Source: Rhipicephalus microplus (taxonomy: Eukaryota > Arthropoda > Arachnida > Ixodida > Ixodidae). Taken from it: DNA of 64,000 nt. Positions 59,010-64,000 of this stretch are shown one piece after another. A program made the position numbers and the translations under genes. Within the stretch, counting starts at the first letter, position 1; every line of letters starts with the position of its first letter. The notes beneath the pieces are model-generated. The model did not search any database and had not been told where the DNA came from. It saw nothing but the letters and a program-made list of their open reading frames with translations. The DNA lies in NCBI RefSeq assembly GCF_043290135.1, contig NC_134702.1, forward strand, positions 90,244,317 through 90,308,316, read 5' to 3'.

Positions 59010-59785
59010 ACACACACATACTCGATTGTTTCGTCTGTATACACTGATGATACCTTTTTCTATGTTTGCATTCAGTTCGCTTGCCTTTAGTCGCCTTATA
59101 TACACTGTGGCTCGACAGAGCGAGTGTCGTATAGTGTTCAGCTGCATCTCTACGCCTTGAAACACACACTTTTCGACACCTTCAATGACGTGACGGGGCA
59201 CGCAAATTTGAGTACAAACTGTCTACGCAGGGAACGTCATACTATTTAAGTGTATACTCATTGTTTACTTGGAGAGCCAGTCGAACAGCTCCAAAAATGG
59301 GTCCCATGCCCTTCGTGGGACTTTCATTATGCTGAGGTACGGCAGCATTCCCAAGCTGGTAGCTACAACTAGTGCCGAGATGTCTCCATCCGAAATGAAA
59401 CAGTGATGGAGGTCTACCGAGAGCACTAGCGGGCACATGATAGTATAACCGCGCCCTTTGTTCGACGATGTCACAAAGTACTCGCGCCCTGAATATTTAC
59501 ATCGATCGAACGTCCATGCAGTAGTGGTCATTAAGTATCGTTAGACACGCAGTCTCAGTGTGCTTTCTACTTGTCTGGAATGTGACATTATATTGCTGCG
59601 CCGCTTTAACACGCGAAGTCTTGATTGTTCACAACTTCCCCAGGAAAGCACAGAAGCCTCCAGATACCTCCATGAAGAATCTGGGATAATAAAAAAGCGG
59701 ACGGTGCAGAATCTTGGACTACCTGAGTAGCATTGGCGCGATGAAACGTGGAAGAATGCCTGTGTTCCAACTCTGATACCCCTTT
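59010..59785. other. No gene seen
   Basis: Nothing recognised. Confidence 0.4.
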
Positions 59786-59787
59786 TT

Positions 59788-60022
59788 TAGATGCGAAGCA
59801 TCGCATGATTGAGTTCAATCCAGTGTGTGGCGTGATAACCCTTATTGCGCAACCGCGCTCCCCCTCCCTCTTCAGCTCACCTCTCTCTCGCCTTGCAACG
59901 CCGACGCAGGCAGCGTCTGCTATAGCCTACGCTCGATTCCTTCTCTCTCCTCCAGGCATCCCTCCCCTCAGCGTTTACATCCCCATCGCGCATATGGGTT
60001 AGCGCCCGCTGCTTCGCATCTA
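59788..60022. mobile_element. MITE with 13-bp inverted ends
   Basis: 'tagatgcgaagca' at the left end is perfectly inverted at the right end ('tgcttcgcatcta'). The 235-bp interior is non-coding and pyrimidine-rich. The core ATGCGAAGCA is also the end of the composite elements at 31.3 and 39.75 kb. Confidence 0.75.
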
Positions 60023-60519
60023 TACACAAGCTTCACTTTAGCGGAAAGTGGTGTAATTTTCGTATTGGGTAGGTGCCTTCTAGTATATGCTAAACGACTC
60101 TTGTTTGCACTTCTTACTTGCACAAATTCTTACTTTCGGTTTATTTTAGAGATTTGTGGTCTATAGTAGTCAGAAAGTCCAAATAGATGTGAGAGAATAA
60201 GCAAAGACACGTGCTGCGCTGGTATGAAGGCAATGTACAAAAAAAATCGCGCGTTTTTCTTGGCAGAGTGTTATTGCACTCGCTATATATGTCCATTTGT
60301 ATCATTTAGCCCTACGTTTTATGATTGGCCGTTTGGCGCTGTAGAGATGACTGATTGTCTTGCCGAAGAGAGTCGAGCACTTGCGCTCGCATCACTCTGT
60401 TGCGTGTTAGCATTTGTTTTCTCCGTCATTCGTATCATTATGTTAGTGACAACTCGGCGAGATCATTAGAAATGTGCTGCACGGAGCCATTTCTTCTACT
60501 GCGTGACAATGCCCGCATC

Positions 60520-61200
60520 TATTAGGGGCGAAGCTCCTTATGGCGTGGCTTGGGCGTCCCTCGTATGTAACCACCAATGGCACATACCCGAAATAGGTAT
60601 AACACTTGACCTCCAAGGTGGTGCCAGTGAGAGATTTCTTCTGTGAGTTGTTTAACAATAAAAAATAGTGTTCAATGTACATGCCAATGGCTGCTAATGG
60701 GGAATGAGAGACATGAGCATTCGGCTTTTAGTCAACGCGCACGCTGCGATCCCCATTAGCAGCCATTGGCATGTACATTGAGCACTATCGGACAAGAAAG
60801 GGATGCTACATTATACTCGCTGGGTGTAACCTCCTTAGCTTTAGAAAGGTTTAGCGAGCGTTGAGCCGCAGTGCCATGAATACAATGAACTTGTATATAC
60901 CATGAATGAACTCAAGGTGGTTAAAAATGAGAAGTAGATACGAAGCGCAAGCCGTAAGAAAGTAAAAGCCGAATTCTCCTGTCTCTCATTTCTCATTAGC
61001 AGCCATTGGCATGTAAATTGAGCCCTATCTGACAGGGAAAGGTTGCTACGTTATACTCGCTGGGCGTAACCTCCTTGGTTTTCGAAAGGTTTAGCGAGCG
61101 TTTCGTCGCAGTGCCATGAATACAGTGAACTAGAATATACCATGAACTCGAGGTGGTTAAAGGTGGGAAGTGGACCCAAAGCGCAGGCTGTAAGAAAGTG
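60520..61200. mobile_element. Repeat with inverted arms and 240-bp tandem duplication
   Basis: Starts at 'aggggcgaagctccttatgg'. An inverted pair (60666-60702 / 60751-60787: TTCAATGTACATGCCAATGG against CCATTGGCATGTACATTGAG) is followed by a direct repeat: the segment beginning 'attagcagccattggcatgt' at 60755 recurs at 60995, carrying 'tatactcgctggg', 'gtaacctcctt' and 'ggtttagcgagcgtt' in both units. No protein. Confidence 0.7.
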
Positions 61201-61204
61201 TGCG

Positions 61205-61480
61205 TGTGCCACCTCTCGTTTAGTCCTTGGAATGTCCGCTGGATGGCGGTGCTTCTATATGGGGAATATATGATAAAAAGATGCGAGATGGTGGGACTTG
61301 GAGTGTTGAATAGATGAACGAACGGACACACAAACAGATGCATGGATGGACGCATGAACGGACGCAGGGGCGGATGCATGAAAGAACGCAGGGACGGGCG
61401 CACAAACAGACGCATGGACGGTCACACAGACGGACGCATGGACGGACGAATGCTTCGCCCCACTCTCCATCATTCACTCC
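61205..61480 (-). repeat. MITE-like repeat with ~12-bp minisatellite
   Basis: The interior (61318-61450) is an irregular array of 'gacgcatggacg/gacgcacaaacag'-type units. The right boundary 'gaatgcttcgccccactctc' pairs with the motif at 853 ('gagtggggcgaagcgtccgt'). Confidence 0.6.
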
Positions 61481-61994
61481 GTGGATACGCTGCCATTTTT
61501 TTTGCCATGAATTTAATTGATAAGCAAATGATTCGTCAATGAGTTCGTCAATGACTTCCGGGGCACTTTGTACAGAGCCCCAGTGGCGTATAGCAATGAC
61601 CAGCGGCTGTTGCATGCTAGTTCAGTGTATTGCTCGATCACTCAACGAATGCTGTTAAATTTTAAGCACGCAGCAAGACAGCCACATCAAATAATTGCTT
61701 GTTTTTCCTTTTAGGAAGTATATATTCGTCGGTGAATGAACAGAGTAGATTTGGGCAGTGATATATGCTTAGTTAAACAACCTAAGCATGGGGAAGGTGC
61801 TATCGGCGAGCGATTGCCAAAGTCGAGTAATGGCTTCTCGTTAGGCGTGCTGATACATACACTAAGCCGCAAGGCGTTTATTTATGCCTACTAGTACTTA
61901 TGCGCAGCTTCCCACTGTGGCCCAACTTGAAAATGATGTTAAATATGCTTCGAGGGCACATATCGTGCGCGTAGACCAGCCACGAAGTCGCCAT

Positions 61995-62420
61995 CTTGGA
62001 CTTCATCATCCCCAGAATGAAGTCTACTTCTGCAGTCCAGACAGTCGCCCATACGAAGCGGGATGAGGTGAAGAGGTCAATGAAAGGTTCGCCTTTGGTA
62101 ATCGTGGACGTGTTGTGTACTGTTGCGCCTTTGGGTAGCGTGGTGCGGACTCGGGCCATCCGAGTCCCCGGAGAGGACGAGTAGAGAAGCCGGAGAAGGA
62201 GAAAAAAATGTTTATATACAGTATTTACATGGTAGCGTGGTACAACATGAAAAGAGAATCACACACGAGCGCCTCTGCGCTAGCGTTTTTATACATCGTC
62301 CGCCTTCCCAAGATCCCTTGCAAAGATAATTTATGCGCAGGATACTCCAATGAGATCGTCGTCTTCCTCTCCGGCCCCGAAGAGGGAAAGCCAAACACCG
62401 CCTCCCTCTGAACCTAGGAA
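61995..62420 (-). other. Possible LTR-like segment
   Basis: The minus strand carries a TATA-like 'tgtataaaaacgctagcg' (about 62296) and, 80 nt on, 'tgtatataaacatttttttc'. This spacing resembles an LTR promoter followed by a poly(A) region. No matching second LTR lies in the window, and TG/CA ends are not certain. Confidence 0.25.
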
Positions 62421-62434
62421 AGGGGGCAAGGCAT

Positions 62435-62745
62435 GCCCAGTTCGCTGTTTGGTGAGGGAGACCCCACGCGGATTCGCTCGCAGGATTTCAAGCTGGACGG
62501 TTGTGCCCTCGCGATCTCCGACTTCAGCGTAGCTCCCGCCGACTGGTTCGCCCTCCGCGGTCTCCTGACGCCGTGTAGCTCTCGCATTGTGGCACCCCGC
62601 CCTTGGACTGCTTCGACCGGATCCCCACTTTCCTATCTCCTTCTTTTTCCTCTCGTTGGCTGTCTTCTTCTGCTTCTACTTTCCTTCTATTCTTTTTATC
62701 CCTCCTTCCCCCCACCCCTATAAGGCACTGCGCCGTGTCGCCTGA
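62435..62745 (-). repeat. Interspersed repeat family beta, copy 2
   Basis: Minus-strand landmarks 'gtggggggaaggaggga', 'ggggtgccacaatgcgagag', 'gcgagggcacaacc' and 'gaaatcctgcgagcga' match 8700-8990 in order. Confidence 0.55.
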
Positions 62746-62749
62746 AGGC

Positions 62750-63647
62750 AGACAGAAATTAGGTGCCTTTTTCCTCTTCATTCTAATCACTACCACCACC
62801 ACCCCACGCGCCAGCGTGGCACCACAGTGAGATGACGTGGAATCCCATGCGCAAAGTCGCTCCCTGATGCAGCCAGGTTGACTCAAGCAAGGCAGAATAC
62901 CCCGTACAGCTGCTGGGTCGACGCTGCTTCGGAGTGTTGCTCTCGGCGGCTGACAAAAGCTTGGCCAACGACTTTTGTGTCAAGAGGAGCCGGCGACGTG
63001 GTTTTTCCCGATTGTCCGCGTCCTTCGCCGTCCCGGTGCAGGGTTGACTCATCAACAGCTGCCAGGTGCCAGCAGGCCGCGAAGACCACGTGGAACTTGG
63101 GCGAGGCACAACAGCACCCCCGCCGCCAGATGATACATCGGGAGGTCGAGTTGTTCCATGCAGCTCGGCCGGGTCGATGTCGGCGACGTTCCGGCAAGGC
63201 TCTTGCTTTCTCGAAGGGCCTGGTCAAACTGGAATGCTCCAAGAGCTGGCCTCTGCGCCCCGCTTCGGTGAAAAGTGGGTGACAAGCTCCAAGAAACGAC
63301 CTTTGTCAGCCACACACAATGCGACAAGCACCGCGTGCACGCCACTCTCATCGCCAGGCCTCAGATTTTACAAAGCAAACATCTTATCTTAATAACTTAA
63401 GCTCAAGGAAACAATGTGCATACCAATCGGGACAAGTGTCCAGTAACTCTTTCATACGTAATTCCATTTGGAATCGAGATAACATTATAATCAAGCTAAA
63501 CAAGCAAACTGTAGAGCTCGGGACAACGAGGGAGTCAGTGAAAAATTTCTCTACGCCCTCACTGTAACACATTGAAAAAAAAAGTACACATAAACTAGGT
63601 AAAGGTAAACAAAAAAATCAAACAAACCTTCCGCGTCTTTTGACGAG
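62750..63647. other. No gene seen
   Basis: Non-coding between the family beta repeat and the RNase H fragment. 'ctctacgccctcactgtaac' at 63550 might be a retroelement end (minus TGTTACAGTG), but no polypurine tract adjoins it. Confidence 0.35.
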
Positions 63648-64000
63648 TCAAAACGCTCGACTTAGGGCGTCTGCATTTGTATGAAGGCCACCTCTCCTGT
63701 AGCGCACCTCGAAATTGTGCTGCTGCAGTGCTATGCTCCATCTGAGCAAACGACCATTCTTAGGTGACATTTGGTGTAACCAGGTTAGTGGAGAGTGATC
63801 AGTTTCTATAATAAACTTAGAGCCAGCAACATAGCAGCCTAGTTTTCGTACGGCCCAAACAATGCAAGCACATTCTTTTTCCGAAGTGCTATAAGCCTCT
63901 TCCCTGCTGCTCAATTTGCGACTCAAATACAAAACCGGCCGCTCCTCTCCACTCTGGTCCGTCTGACATAGCACTGCTCCTAAACCGCGTTCGCTTGCAT
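63648..64000 (-). pseudogene. Ty3/Gypsy pol fragment: RNase H (partial, window edge)
   Basis: An open minus-strand frame enters from beyond the right edge and stops at 63648. It reads ASERGLGAVLCQ, RPVLYLSRKLSSREEAYST, EKECACIVWAVRKL, IIETDHSPLTWL, RLLRWSIALQQHNFEVRYR and NADALSRA, the RNase H block that follows RT in Ty3/Gypsy pol (E of SEKE and D of ETDH visible). In complete elements the reading frame continues into integrase after DALSR; here TGA follows two codons later and no integrase is found in the next 1.2 kb. The element is therefore truncated or deleted on this side. The first residues shown are incomplete because the window ends. Confidence 0.8.

Noticed and set aside
62111..63569. 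A complete ~1.46-kb LTR (TGTTGTG...CTGTAACA) downstream of the Gypsy RNase H
   Set aside because: The ends match TG/CA loosely, but the sequence next to the supposed LTR start is T-rich with no polypurine tract, and no partner LTR is in view.

Overview
The window is eukaryotic and best explained as genomic DNA of a hard (ixodid, probably metastriate) tick. The strongest pointer is about ten copies or fragments of the tick tRNA-derived SINE Ruka, together with other repeats I recognise as tick-like, a full-length I-like LINE, RTE-type LINE ends, Ty3/Gypsy-type LTR retroelement pieces and many long simple repeats. There is no bacterial operon logic, no CRISPR array and no rRNA. The species cannot be fixed from the sequence alone.

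Layout. (1) 2.4-15.2 kb is the only stretch with convincing host protein genes: a same-strand (minus) cluster of three intronless E2 ubiquitin-conjugating enzyme genes resembling UBE2Z/USE1. Two are intact (5418-6290, 13262-14107) and one is dead (2537-3366). Duplicated flanking DNA and a possible fourth remnant near 15.1 kb show that the cluster grew by local duplication. All members have lost the Asn of the E2 HPN motif (HPC or HPS). (2) 15.8-31.2 kb is a nest of retroelements: a decayed I-like LINE end (15.8-16.7 kb), a deleted minus-strand LTR retrotransposon with a 5-bp target duplication (18225-21952), a 5'-truncated LINE with a 13-bp target duplication (23476-24679) that may have landed in a host exon, and a complete two-ORF I-like LINE with a perfect 13-bp target duplication (25523-31225). 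(3) 31.2-39.8 kb holds two oppositely oriented copies of a composite element made of ~147-bp satellite-like monomers and a (TATC)n array, plus a decayed LINE ORF1, a fold-back repeat and long microsatellites. (4) 40-64 kb is further repeat-rich DNA: RTE and other LINE ends, Ruka copies with 14-15 bp target duplications, MITEs, minisatellites, a GC-rich TATA-containing possible promoter (46.1 kb), a decayed Ser/Thr-rich reading region (54.7-55.8 kb) and, at the right edge, a Ty3/Gypsy RNase H fragment running out of the window.

How parts relate. The LINEs supply TPRT machinery. Ruka copies carry L1-type target duplications and an ATCA-type 3' tail shared with LINE 3' ends at 3.46 and 48.7 kb, which suggests the partner that moves them. 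The E2 genes act in protein ubiquitylation. They share an ATTAAA signal 107-154 nt past the stop and recognisable flanks. Repeat and MITE boundaries are read by eye and are approximate by tens of bases unless a target duplication is given.
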